Assembly (NCBI GenBank): GCA_964427955.1
Contig: CAYRWY010000020.1
Span: 1 to 30,024, forward strand
Direction of reading: 5' to 3'
DNA from: JACRBK01 sp964427955
Lineage (GTDB): Bacteria > Chloroflexota > Anaerolineae > Aggregatilineales > Aggregatilineaceae
DNA: 30,024 nt
The position numbers and the translations under genes were made by a program. Each line of letters starts with the position of its first letter. Within the stretch, counting starts at the first letter, position 1. Shown here in pieces: positions 23,767 through 30,024 of this stretch. Below the pieces are notes generated by a model, which was not told the DNA's origin, searched no databases, and saw only the letters and a program-made list of their open reading frames with translations.

Positions 23767-23994
23767 TCAGGATTGGCCCCGAACTTCACGGATGGCCCGC
23801 TCTATGTCGGATTCCGCTTCATCCGCACGGACATCAGAAGGTAAATCCGCTTGAATCGCATCCACCGCCTGCCCCAACCGAACGGCCCACTCATCATCCA
23901 ATTGTTGGCGCACCCTACGTTTTTGTTCGGGAGGAAGCCGATTGATCACTTGAAGGAGATCATCAAGACTGATGCTCAGCCTCATATCGATCAT
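23767..23994 (-). CDS. antitoxin of the broken PIN-domain toxin
   Basis: 75 residues, charged and helical, beginning MIDMRLSISLDDLLQVINRL and followed by PPEQKRRVRQQLDDEW. Small helical proteins of this kind are typically encoded directly upstream of PIN toxins and neutralise them. The ATG at 23994 has GAGGTG five bases upstream, and the gene ends two bases before the toxin start, the standard antitoxin-toxin layout. With the toxin inactivated it is probably a relic, though it could still repress its own promoter or counter a related toxin elsewhere. No sharply defined antitoxin family is recognised. Confidence 0.7.
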   Translation of the reverse strand: MIDMRLSISLDDLLQVINRLPPEQKRRVRQQLDDEWAVRLGQAVDAIQADLPSDVRADEAESDIERAIREVRGQS

Positions 23995-24071
23995 GGTGAC
24001 ACCTCATATCCCCTATTATCGCCTGATCCAAGTGTAGCCGATCTCATCTGCGCAGACCAGAGTCTTCGTAT

Positions 24072-24308
24072 TCATCTCCCGGCGCGTTGGGGTTCTGGAA
24101 CAGGTCGGCCTCGCTCCAGCGCGAGTTCGATCCAGAGCCGTTTGACTTCCTCGATAGCGGGCAGGATCTCCTCCCAGGTATCGACTTCGGTCATACAACC
24201 TGACAGTTCCTTGATCTGCACAAACCATGCCCCCTCATCGGGAACCGCCTCGATGGTGTACGGAAGCAAGAGGTAGTCGTCAATCGTTTTCGTCTTCGTC
24301 TCCGCCAT
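24072..24308 (-). CDS. HicB-like (UPF0150) antitoxin, orphan
   Basis: About 78 residues with the compact HicB/UPF0150 fold: LPYTIEAVPDEGAWFVQIKE, LSGCMTEVDTWEEILPAI, then a helix with WIELALERGRPVPEPQ. The pattern Y-T-I, D-E-G, P/L-x-GC-x-T and W-x-E-x-x-L-x-x-G-x-P-x-P-E-P is diagnostic. It lacks the C-terminal DNA-binding domain of longer HicB proteins and no HicA toxin gene is found on either side. The inner ATG at 24308 is preferred because GAGG lies six bases upstream; the ATG at 24320 is also possible. It lies 77 bases before the antitoxin gene at 23767-23994, in a small toxin-antitoxin scrap heap. Confidence 0.75.
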   Translation of the reverse strand: MAETKTKTIDDYLLLPYTIEAVPDEGAWFVQIKELSGCMTEVDTWEEILPAIEEVKRLWIELALERGRPVPEPQRAGR

Positions 24309-24372
24309 TTTCGTCCTCATCTGCTAACTCTTTCGGCGGGAATAACTCATCGAGAAGCGCGATGACCTGCAT
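24280..24372 (-). CDS. possible 30-residue acidic peptide
   Basis: A short frame starting ATG at 24372 after AAAGGA encodes MQVIALLDELFPPKELADED and ends with a run of Asp, Glu and Asn. It overlaps the start of the HicB-like gene. The frame stays open upstream of the ATG, so it may be the end of a lost gene. There is no family match that I recognise. Confidence 0.25.
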   Translation of the reverse strand: MQVIALLDELFPPKELADEDENGGDEDEND

Positions 24373-24475
24373 TCTATCCTTTATCGTGCTGGCGATCCCA
24401 CCTTTGTCGCTGGTCAGCCAGCAGGCAGACAAAGACGTCCTGTGCTTCGGGAGTATGAATGCCCGTCCGGGGGAT

Positions 24476-26938
24476 CTAGGGGTGAATGGTGATCGTCGTG
24501 AGAAACACGCGCTCCCCTGCGGCGTCGGTACGAGCGGCCTGAACCGGGTAACGCTGCCCGGAGGCCCGGTCGTAAAACCCCAGGCTCAGGAGATAGTCGC
24601 CCGGCGGAACACCGACCAGCGGGAGCTGGACCTGCTGCTGAAAATCGCCGGGGAGCAGGTTCGCCAGAGGCACAACCGTTTCCAGGTAGCCATCCCACTG
24701 GGACACCGGCTGCTGATCCGGATCGCGGTAAAGGTGAACGAACAGCTTGCCATCGCCCTGCGCCCCACCCTGCGCTGCCCAGCGCGTATCAAGCGTGAGT
24801 TGATCGGCGCGCTGCTGGACGGTGTAATCCAGCAGGGACAGCTTATCCCAGGTCGCCAGCGGAGTGGCAACGGACGGCTCCGGCGCAAAGTGCCCGGCGT
24901 AAATCCAATAACGGGCCGGATAGTATGTCCCGCTGGCCTTGACGCAAAAATCGCGGGTATTCCCTGACAGCGGAAACACGATCTCCACCCAATTACCCGG
25001 AATTTCCGGCACCACGCGCACGCCCTGCGGTTTGCCACAGCCGTAGGTCAGCCGGGCGGACTCGGCAGCGTGGACGCGCAGCACGACCACAAGAGTTTCG
25101 TCGTCACCGACGTGAGGCAGCGCAAATCTTTCTTCCCCGTTGATGGCGCGCGTCCCATCGGTAATGGAACACGGTTCCGCCGCGCAGGCGTAATAGGGCA
25201 GGCTGTCGAGTGACGTCAAGAAGCCGGGGATGGTGGCGTGATTGCTCCAGGTGTAGCCGTAATCCTGCTCGCCGACGAGATCGCCCACATCGAGCATTCC
25301 CATCTGCCGAAGGCCGGTCAGCGAAGTTAACGTCACCGGCTGGTGAACTCGCGCGGCGGCGTCCACCCCGGACCAGTCCGCCTGAGCGACGATCTGCAAG
25401 GGTCCTGCCGACGTCGTATTCGGCACGTCGGGGGCCTCGAACCGGGCCAGCTCGCAACTCCAGGTGCTGGTGCGCATCAGGTAGATGGTCGAGGGATGCC
25501 GGGGAGTCCGATAGAGCGCGAAATAATCGGGGCGGTCCGGATAATCCGCCATCGTATCGTAGACTGCCCCCGGCCCCTCGCGCATGGCTTCAGCAGTGCC
25601 GGGCGTAGTGAGTCCCACTACGTCATAAGTGCGGCGGTCGCCAATGTAGCTCACGATCCCGACGTCGAACACCCCCACCCGCGCATCGGGCGGCAGATTG
25701 GTCTTGATCCATTCGGCCATAGTGTACTGCAAATGAGTGGTGACCAGCACGTTATTGCGGTACAGCGCGACAAACATCAGGTTGGTGTGGAGCGAGATCA
25801 GCAGTGCAATCCCGGCCAGCGCCCCGGATGCCCACGCCCCCCGGCGGCGCTGCGCCAGGGCCGTCAGCAGCCAGCCCGCCAACGGAAGGGTCAGCGCCAT
25901 AATGGGCAGTTGATAACGCTTGTAGTGCCAGAAAGCCGTTTCCAGTGTGGAGACGGATACGCTCATCAGCAGCATCCAGACTCCCGCCAGCAGCGCCGGG
26001 TGAATCACGAATTTCTTGCGGCTCTTGTTCGCGCCAACCAGGACCATGATCAGGCTCAACAAGATGACCAGGCCAGGAATGTAGGGATCGCCGTAGGCCG
26101 CGCGGCCTTGCAAAAACTCGCGCCAGAGGCGCACCCAGAAGTCGAATACGCGGTGCACCTGCTCGCCGAACGGGACGGTCACATCGTAGAACTGCGATTT
26201 TGCCAGGGCACCTGTCGCGACCCACGTGCCGGTCAGGGCCAGGTTCAAGAGGGGCTGGACGCCTGCTGCAAGGATCGGAAAAGCCGCCCAGATCGGAATC
26301 CGGCGGCGTCCCTGCCAGGCGCGCCAGGCCAGCGCCACCGCTAACGTCCCGGCCACGAAGGCTCCTTCGGGCCGCACCAGCGCCACCAGGACCCCCGCCC
26401 AGGCGGCACGCTGCTGCCACTCCTTCTGATAGGCATACAGGCACAGCAGCACGCTGCACACAAACAGCATCGTTTCCATGCCGCTCAGCGCCGTCCAAAC
26501 AAACGCGCCGTTGACCGCAAAGGTGAGCATGACCAGGACGCCGATTAGCCGCGATCCGCCCGCCGCGCGGATCGAGAGGTAGATCAGCCACGCGCTGAGC
26601 ACAAAACTCAGAACTCCGATGCCTAAGGCCCACTCGGCCAGGGATAGGCCCTTGAACCCGCTCGCATAGCCCACTGCCAGCAGAGGCACATAGAGCAGAC
26701 TCGTGCCGCCGGAGGTGGGGTCGTCCCCGGTGTTGTAGGTAAACGGGTGGCCGGTCGCCATCTGGCGGGCGTACTGAAAATGAATATAAGTGTCATCCAG
26801 GGGCATGATCGGCGCGTGGCGCCCCGAACCAGGCGTAGAGGACAGGTAGAGCGCGATCAGAATCCCCACCACCAAACACAGTAAGATCCAGATACCAGTA
26901 TCTTTGCGCACCGATTTTTCCCAGAACCTGACGACCAC
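24476..26938 (-). CDS. large GT-C-like membrane glycosyltransferase with extracellular C-terminal domains
   Basis: 820 residues. A transmembrane helix (about 15-33) is followed by the PLDDTYIHFQYARQMATGHP loop, whose Asp pair is the expected donor site of GT-C glycosyltransferases, and by GDDPTSGGTSLLYVP, a pattern of arabinofuranosyl- and mannosyltransferase-like proteins. About ten further helices run to residue 390. The remaining 430 residues are soluble, with Cys residues that may form disulfides and two beta-rich regions; the last resembles the C-terminal domain of the glycosyltransferase at 5420-7375 (both have a velocity of strands ending PPGDYLLSLG or PPGEYTVAVK followed by a closing beta strand). 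The start is a GTG at 26938; a good promoter directly upstream implies an almost leaderless mRNA. Sugar and acceptor are unknown. Confidence 0.8.
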   Translation of the reverse strand: MVVRFWEKSVRKDTGIWILLCLVVGILIALYLSSTPGSGRHAPIMPLDDTYIHFQYARQMATGHPFTYNTGDDPTSGGTSLLYVPLLAVGYASGFKGLSLAEWALGIGVLSFVLSAWLIYLSIRAAGGSRLIGVLVMLTFAVNGAFVWTALSGMETMLFVCSVLLCLYAYQKEWQQRAAWAGVLVALVRPEGAFVAGTLAVALAWRAWQGRRRIPIWAAFPILAAGVQPLLNLALTGTWVATGALAKSQFYDVTVPFGEQVHRVFDFWVRLWREFLQGRAAYGDPYIPGLVILLSLIMVLVGANKSRKKFVIHPALLAGVWMLLMSVSVSTLETAFWHYKRYQLPIMALTLPLAGWLLTALAQRRRGAWASGALAGIALLISLHTNLMFVALYRNNVLVTTHLQYTMAEWIKTNLPPDARVGVFDVGIVSYIGDRRTYDVVGLTTPGTAEAMREGPGAVYDTMADYPDRPDYFALYRTPRHPSTIYLMRTSTWSCELARFEAPDVPNTTSAGPLQIVAQADWSGVDAAARVHQPVTLTSLTGLRQMGMLDVGDLVGEQDYGYTWSNHATIPGFLTSLDSLPYYACAAEPCSITDGTRAINGEERFALPHVGDDETLVVVLRVHAAESARLTYGCGKPQGVRVVPEIPGNWVEIVFPLSGNTRDFCVKASGTYYPARYWIYAGHFAPEPSVATPLATWDKLSLLDYTVQQRADQLTLDTRWAAQGGAQGDGKLFVHLYRDPDQQPVSQWDGYLETVVPLANLLPGDFQQQVQLPLVGVPPGDYLLSLGFYDRASGQRYPVQAARTDAAGERVFLTTITIHP

Positions 26939-26946
26939 GCCGGACC

Positions 26947-26975
26947 ATTCTACTGGATGCTGCCGGGGATGTCGA
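26947..26975 (-). promoter_or_regulatory. promoter just before the 820-residue membrane protein
   Basis: On the minus strand TCGACA (26970-26975) and TAGAAT (26947-26952) are spaced by 17 bases, each one mismatch from consensus. Transcription would begin within a few bases of the GTG at 26938, so the mRNA may be leaderless; no ribosome-binding site is seen. Confidence 0.55.
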
Positions 26976-27003
26976 AAAAGCGGCAGGCGGAACGTGTCCA
27001 GCC

Positions 27004-28386
27004 CTACTCTACGTCAAAACCCAGCGCCAATTCGAGCGTGCCATCGACGTACAGCTCGACCGTCCAGTGTCCCGGCTCCCAGGGGGTGGACTCGGCTTCC
27101 CAGTCCAGCCCGGCCAGATAGGGGCCGCCGTTCTCGAAATCGCCCGATCCGCCATCATGCGCCGCGCCATCGGGTGAGCAGAACACCCCGCCGACGTTGA
27201 CCCTGCCGCTGACGTGCTGCACCTGGAACACGGCATTCAGATCGTCGTCCGAGCGGAAGGTGGTCGTCGGCGTCAGGTCGCCGGGATTATAGCTGTCTCC
27301 GGCGGCGGTGTAGACGTCGAGCAGGTGATCGCTGGTGGTCAATCCCGTGGGTGCGGACTGGCACGGATGCGCCAGATAAGCCGGGACGGCGGCGCTGCCG
27401 GATTCGGTCGGCGTCACGGTCGGCACAGCGCTCGCTTCGTCCAGAGCCAGGACGTCGATCTCAAGGCGGAAGGCTGCCGCCTCAGAGCTGTCCCCGCGGG
27501 CGACAAACAAGGTCAAGGGCGCATCGGAGGGCGCGCGGAACCCCAGCGCCAGGCTGGCCACCGGATCGGAGGAGGAGGCCAGCGCCACCAGCGAGCCGTC
27601 GGGAGTCTCGACGCGCAGCAGCGGGGCGAACATCCCGGTGGTGCTGGCGCAGATCACGTGGACTTCGCTCCCGGCGGGGACAGAAAACTGGTATTCGGCG
27701 GTCTGGTTTTCGGCCAGGCTGCCCTCGACCGAAAGAGCACCGCCGATGACCGGCGTCAGCACCGTGCCGGAAGCCGGGATCGCCGTCGCCGGTTCGCCCG
27801 ATCCCCAATCCGAGAAGATTGCCGTGGGCGGCACGGCGGGCGTCGGTACCGCCGGAGTCGCGCCGCCGCCGCTTGGCACAGCCAGAATTCCCTCGGTCAG
27901 GCTGGTGACCGGAGTCGCCGTCGCCTCGACCACCGGGGCGCTGGGCAGCACGCCCGTCCCCGTCAGCGTCAGATCGTAGGTCCCGGTCGTGACGCGCATC
28001 TGCTCGTGCTGCAAGCGGCAGGCCGTGATGCTGTACCAGTCCGTGACGGGCAGCCGGGTGATGATCTGCGGGTCGAGCAGGCCGTTGGGGCCGTCGTCGT
28101 TGCTGGCGACCGGCTGCGCGGTGAAGTTGCTGCCAGCACGCCGGTAGAGCGCCAGCACGCCGTCCAGCGTGCCGGACGTGCGCACCATGTCGATGGTGAC
28201 CGGGTCGCCTTCCGATCCGTTGAACCAGTACACCTGGCAGGGCGTATCTTCGGTGATCTCGCCGGACACGGTATCGCCATAGCGGATCGGCGTCCCGGTC
28301 TGGGCAGGCGGCGCGGCCCACACGGCAGGCGCCATCCCTACCATCACGATCACAGCTACCCAGGTGCAGATTCGGCGCAAGCTCAT
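27004..28386 (-). CDS. secreted multi-domain beta-rich protein (PPC-like domains), function unknown
   Basis: About 460 residues, exported (signal peptide MSLRRICTWVAVIVMVGMAP to VWA). Two PPC-like beta domains are seen, at about 30-145 (YGDTVSGEITEDTPCQVYWF, YDLTLTGTG) and 225-325 (GGALSVEGSLAENQTAEYQF, LTLFVARGD), joined by a Pro/Thr/Ala-rich spacer. The C-terminal 110 residues form a domain similar to that of the secreted protein at 1476-2222: DLNAVFQV against DLNVCFVM, GHWTVELYVDGTLEL against GWWTVHFLINGELAH. Start ATG 28386 is preferred since GGGG precedes it and it gives a canonical signal peptide; ATG 28416 would add ten residues. It is divergent from the glycine cleavage operon. No enzyme motif is seen. 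Confidence 0.8.
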   Translation of the reverse strand: MSLRRICTWVAVIVMVGMAPAVWAAPPAQTGTPIRYGDTVSGEITEDTPCQVYWFNGSEGDPVTIDMVRTSGTLDGVLALYRRAGSNFTAQPVASNDDGPNGLLDPQIITRLPVTDWYSITACRLQHEQMRVTTGTYDLTLTGTGVLPSAPVVEATATPVTSLTEGILAVPSGGGATPAVPTPAVPPTAIFSDWGSGEPATAIPASGTVLTPVIGGALSVEGSLAENQTAEYQFSVPAGSEVHVICASTTGMFAPLLRVETPDGSLVALASSSDPVASLALGFRAPSDAPLTLFVARGDSSEAAAFRLEIDVLALDEASAVPTVTPTESGSAAVPAYLAHPCQSAPTGLTTSDHLLDVYTAAGDSYNPGDLTPTTTFRSDDDLNAVFQVQHVSGRVNVGGVFCSPDGAAHDGGSGDFENGGPYLAGLDWEAESTPWEPGHWTVELYVDGTLELALGFDVE

Positions 28387-28421
28387 AGCGTAACCCCATG
28401 CTGAAAAGCGGAACATTTACC

Positions 28422-28451
28422 ATTACACTTCCCCCCGGATTATAATATAAT
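28422..28451 (+). promoter_or_regulatory. promoter of the glycine cleavage operon, divergent AT-rich region
   Basis: TATAATATAAT (28441-28451) gives two overlapping -10 boxes on the plus strand; ATTACA (28422-28427) lies 18 bases before the second. On the minus strand TATAAT at 28439-28444 may serve the secreted-protein gene starting at 28386. Confidence 0.6.
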
Positions 28452-28467
28452 TTGGCTATCCCGCGTG

Positions 28468-28658
28468 TGGGGAGAGAGTCTACGCTGCCTGGCAGCGCGG
28501 GCCACCGAAGGGGCAAGCGGCGGGCGTGACTGGCCGCGCCGCGAAACTCTCAGGTTCACACACCCATCGTTGGGCATCCTCTGGAAAGCGTTTTCACGCG
28601 CCGATGGGGCAACCTCACCGTATCCGGTGGGCGAATCTCTCAGGCCACATGACAGAGG
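28468..28658 (+). promoter_or_regulatory. tandem glycine riboswitch
   Basis: Two glycine aptamers in series. The first (about 28468-28556) has GGGGAGAG, the conserved CCGAAGGGGCAAGC core and GAAACTCTCAGGTT. The second (about 28578-28658) opens with CCTCTGGAAAGCG, has GCCGATGGGGCAA, then GAATCTCTCAGGCC and closes with GACAGAGG. The P1 stem of the second aptamer is CCTCTG (28578-28583) with CAGAGG (28653-28658). The riboswitch senses glycine and controls the glycine cleavage genes behind it. Confidence 0.95.
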
Positions 28659-28691
28659 CAGACAGTCAGCTTGTCCTGTCTGCCTCTTTTT
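28654..28691 (+). terminator. riboswitch-controlled intrinsic terminator
   Basis: AGAGGCAGACAG (28654-28665) pairs perfectly with CTGTCTGCCTCT (28676-28687), followed by a T-run. Its first five bases are also the 3' strand of aptamer-2 P1, so glycine-stabilised P1 should prevent the terminator from forming and switch the operon on. Confidence 0.9.
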
Positions 28692-28734
28692 CGTTGGTGC
28701 TCGATTGTGATGCTTTACGAAAGGACATTCTTCA

Positions 28735-29139
28735 ATGGCTCTCTGGAAAACTCCCGAAAATGCGAAATATACCGAAACCGACGAATGGGTCGTCGTGACC
28801 GGCAACACCGCCCGTATCGGGCTGACCGATTATGCGCAGGACCAACTGTCGGACATCGTGTTCGTGGATTTGAGCGAGATCGAAGCGGGCAGCGCCCTGA
28901 CCAAGGGTGAGGCGTTCGCCACCGTCGAGAGCGTGAAGGCCGCCTCGGACGTGAATGCCCCGGTCAATGGCGAAGTCGTCGCCGTCAACACGGCGCTGGA
29001 AGACGCGCCCGAAACGATCAACAAAGACCCCTTTGGCAATGGCTGGATCGTCGAGATCAAGCTCAGCAACCCGGCGGAATTGAACGGCCTGATGGACGCC
29101 GCCGCGTATATCGAGCACTGCAACAAGCGCAACAGCTAA
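28735..29139 (+). CDS. gcvH: glycine cleavage system H protein
   Basis: 134 residues, the normal length. It carries the lipoyl arm that shuttles the aminomethyl group between the P, T and L proteins of the glycine cleavage complex in the cytosol. The lipoylation site is Lys68 in ATVESVKAASD, followed by VNAPVNGEVVAVN; the start YTETDEWV and the segment GNGWIVEIKLSNP are standard. AAAGGA lies nine bases before the ATG. It is the first gene after the glycine riboswitch and is followed by gcvPA, so glycine should induce both. No gcvT is seen between promoter and gcvH. Confidence 0.98.
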   Translation: MALWKTPENAKYTETDEWVVVTGNTARIGLTDYAQDQLSDIVFVDLSEIEAGSALTKGEAFATVESVKAASDVNAPVNGEVVAVNTALEDAPETINKDPFGNGWIVEIKLSNPAELNGLMDAAAYIEHCNKRNS

Positions 29140-29160
29140 GGTAGATTCTTGCGGGTGTTT

Positions 29161-29216
29161 TTCGTAGGGGCGTCAGCTTGCTGCGCCCTGGGCAGAGCAA
29201 GCTCTGCCCCTACGAA
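29161..29216. repeat. hairpin-forming repeat between gcvH and gcvPA
   Basis: TTCGTAGGGGC (29161-29171) and GCCCCTACGAA (29206-29216) are exact complements; AGCTTGCT / AGCAAGCT and GCCC / GGGC pair inside. It has no T-run. It shares the GTAGGGGC edge with the palindrome at 1430-1452 and could affect relative expression of the two operon genes. Confidence 0.75.
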
Positions 29217-29263
29217 TTCGATGACGATCCATAACTTTTATAAAGACAAGCGGAGCTAGACCA

Positions 29264-30024
29264 ATGTCGTATATTCCTCATACGGACGCAGATCGGGAGG
29301 CGATGCTCAAGGCGATTGGCGTCGCGTCGATGAACGACCTGTTCGACGCCGTGCCCCCGGAGCAGCGCTTCCCTAAGCTGGACCTCCCGGCGGGCCTGAG
29401 CGAGATGGAAGTCGCCGCCGAAATGAGCGGGTTGGCCGGAGCCAATGCCGCCGCCAGCGAGTACGCGATCTTCCTGGGCGCCGGGGCGTATCACCATTTC
29501 ATCCCCAGCGTGGTCAATCACATCCTGCTGCGCGGCGAATTCTACACCGCCTACACGCCCTACCAGCCGGAACTCAGCCAGGGCACGCTGCAAGCAATCT
29601 TCGAGTACCAGAGCATGATGTGCGCGCTGACCGGCATGGAAGCCGCCAACGCCAGCCACTACGACGGCGCGACCTCGCTGGCCGAAGCCGTGACGATGGC
29701 CAACGCGCACTTTCGCGGCAAGCGCACCAAGGTGATCCTCAGCCCCGGCGTGAACCCGATGTACCGCGCCGTCGCCCGCACCTATCACCAGGGCAGCGGC
29801 ATGAAATTCGTGGGCGACAAGGGCAGCGCGACCATCCCGGATCTGGTGGACATGCTCGACAAGGATACGGCGATGATCGTCGTGCAGTATCCGAACTTCT
29901 TCGGCCAGATCGACGAACTGGGCGGGCTGGCGACGGCGGCGCATAACGCGGGCGCGCTGCTGTGCATCGTCACCGATCCCATCGCGCTCGGCCTGTTCAA
30001 GACGCCGGGCGAACTGGGCGCGGA
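29264..30024 (+). CDS. gcvPA: glycine dehydrogenase (decarboxylating) subunit 1, partial
   Basis: The first 253 residues of the N-terminal half of the P protein; the frame runs off the window end. The P protein decarboxylates glycine with PLP and loads the H protein. Visible family segments: MSYIPHTDADREAMLKAIGV, DLFDAVPPEQRF, FLGAGAYHHFIPSVVNHIL, EFYTAYTPYQPELSQGTLQ, IFEYQSMMCALTGMEAANAS, HYDGATSLAEA and VVQYPNFFGQIDEL. The length before the break fits subunit 1 of the split (two-subunit) type and not the fused GcvP, because the start and spacing match the split form; the PLP-lysine half (subunit 2) should lie further on. GGAG is eight bases before the ATG. It is co-transcribed with gcvH. 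Confidence 0.95.
   Translation, partial: MSYIPHTDADREAMLKAIGVASMNDLFDAVPPEQRFPKLDLPAGLSEMEVAAEMSGLAGANAAASEYAIFLGAGAYHHFIPSVVNHILLRGEFYTAYTPYQPELSQGTLQAIFEYQSMMCALTGMEAANASHYDGATSLAEAVTMANAHFRGKRTKVILSPGVNPMYRAVARTYHQGSGMKFVGDKGSATIPDLVDMLDKDTAMIVVQYPNFFGQIDELGGLATAAHNAGALLCIVTDPIALGLFKTPGELGA

Noticed and set aside
24016..24228. 70-residue minus-strand frame overlapping the HicB-like gene, considered as a HicA toxin
   Set aside because: It has no HicA motif (no G-x-x-x-x-x-x-GSH pattern) and overlaps the HicB-like frame almost completely.
27214..28404. 396-residue open frame on the plus strand opposite the secreted protein gene
   Set aside because: Arg/Gln/Gly-rich shadow frame; the minus strand has a signal peptide and related domains.
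29140..29263. Possible terminator after gcvH
   Set aside because: The hairpin has no T-run and gcvPA follows at once; it is better explained as a dispersed repeat inside the operon.

Overview
The window looks like one scaffold of a high-GC Chloroflexota (Anaerolineae-like) draft genome. The evidence is the family mix: many secreted proteins with bacterial SH3 domains, DUF5666 repeats beside an ECF sigma factor, Pro/Thr-rich linkers, PIG-V-like and ArnT-like membrane glycosyltransferases, and a split-type glycine cleavage operon behind a tandem glycine riboswitch. The taxonomic call is an inference; no rRNA or other marker gene is present.

Layout. 148-3233 (minus): an alpha/beta hydrolase coupled to a small membrane protein, a secreted beta-rich protein, and a PAP2-type membrane phosphatase/transferase with its own promoter, leader hairpin and terminator. 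3458-5386 (plus): a decayed glycoside-hydrolase-like gene, a tandem-HTH XRE regulator interrupted by a 100-N scaffold gap, and a cold-shock protein with a strong promoter and structured leader. 5420-12182 (plus): two GT-C membrane glycosyltransferases, a MerR/GyrI-like regulator, a SagB-type nitroreductase and an LCP (LytR-CpsA-Psr) protein with an SH3 tail. 12435-15421 (minus): ECF sigma factor, putative membrane anti-sigma/sensor protein, and a secreted DUF5666/SH3 protein with Asp/Ser-rich tracts. 15848-20619 (minus): a BtuF/FhuD-like binding protein, a secreted protein with about five SH3 repeats, a PstS-like lipoprotein, a small membrane protein and tgt. 20814-23375 (plus): a MurF-alanine racemase fusion in which several catalytic positions of both halves are changed. 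23380-24372 (minus): toxin-antitoxin remnants (vapC-like pseudogene, its antitoxin, an orphan HicB-like protein). 24476-28386 (minus): a large GT-C-like membrane protein and a secreted protein related at its C-terminus to the one at 1476-2222. 28422-30024 (plus): promoter, tandem glycine riboswitch with overlapping terminator, gcvH and the start of gcvPA, cut by the window end.

Cell-envelope functions dominate: wall or glycan assembly (MurF-Alr, LCP, three GT-C enzymes, PAP2) and extracellular sensing or binding (SH3 and DUF5666 proteins, two solute-binding proteins). Short palindromic GC-rich repeats are scattered between genes, and two repeat elements sit in frame inside membrane glycosyltransferase genes. 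The most interesting points are the altered MurF-Alr fusion, the sigma/sensor/secreted-protein cluster sharing one Cys-bracketed SH3 module, and the in-frame repeats.
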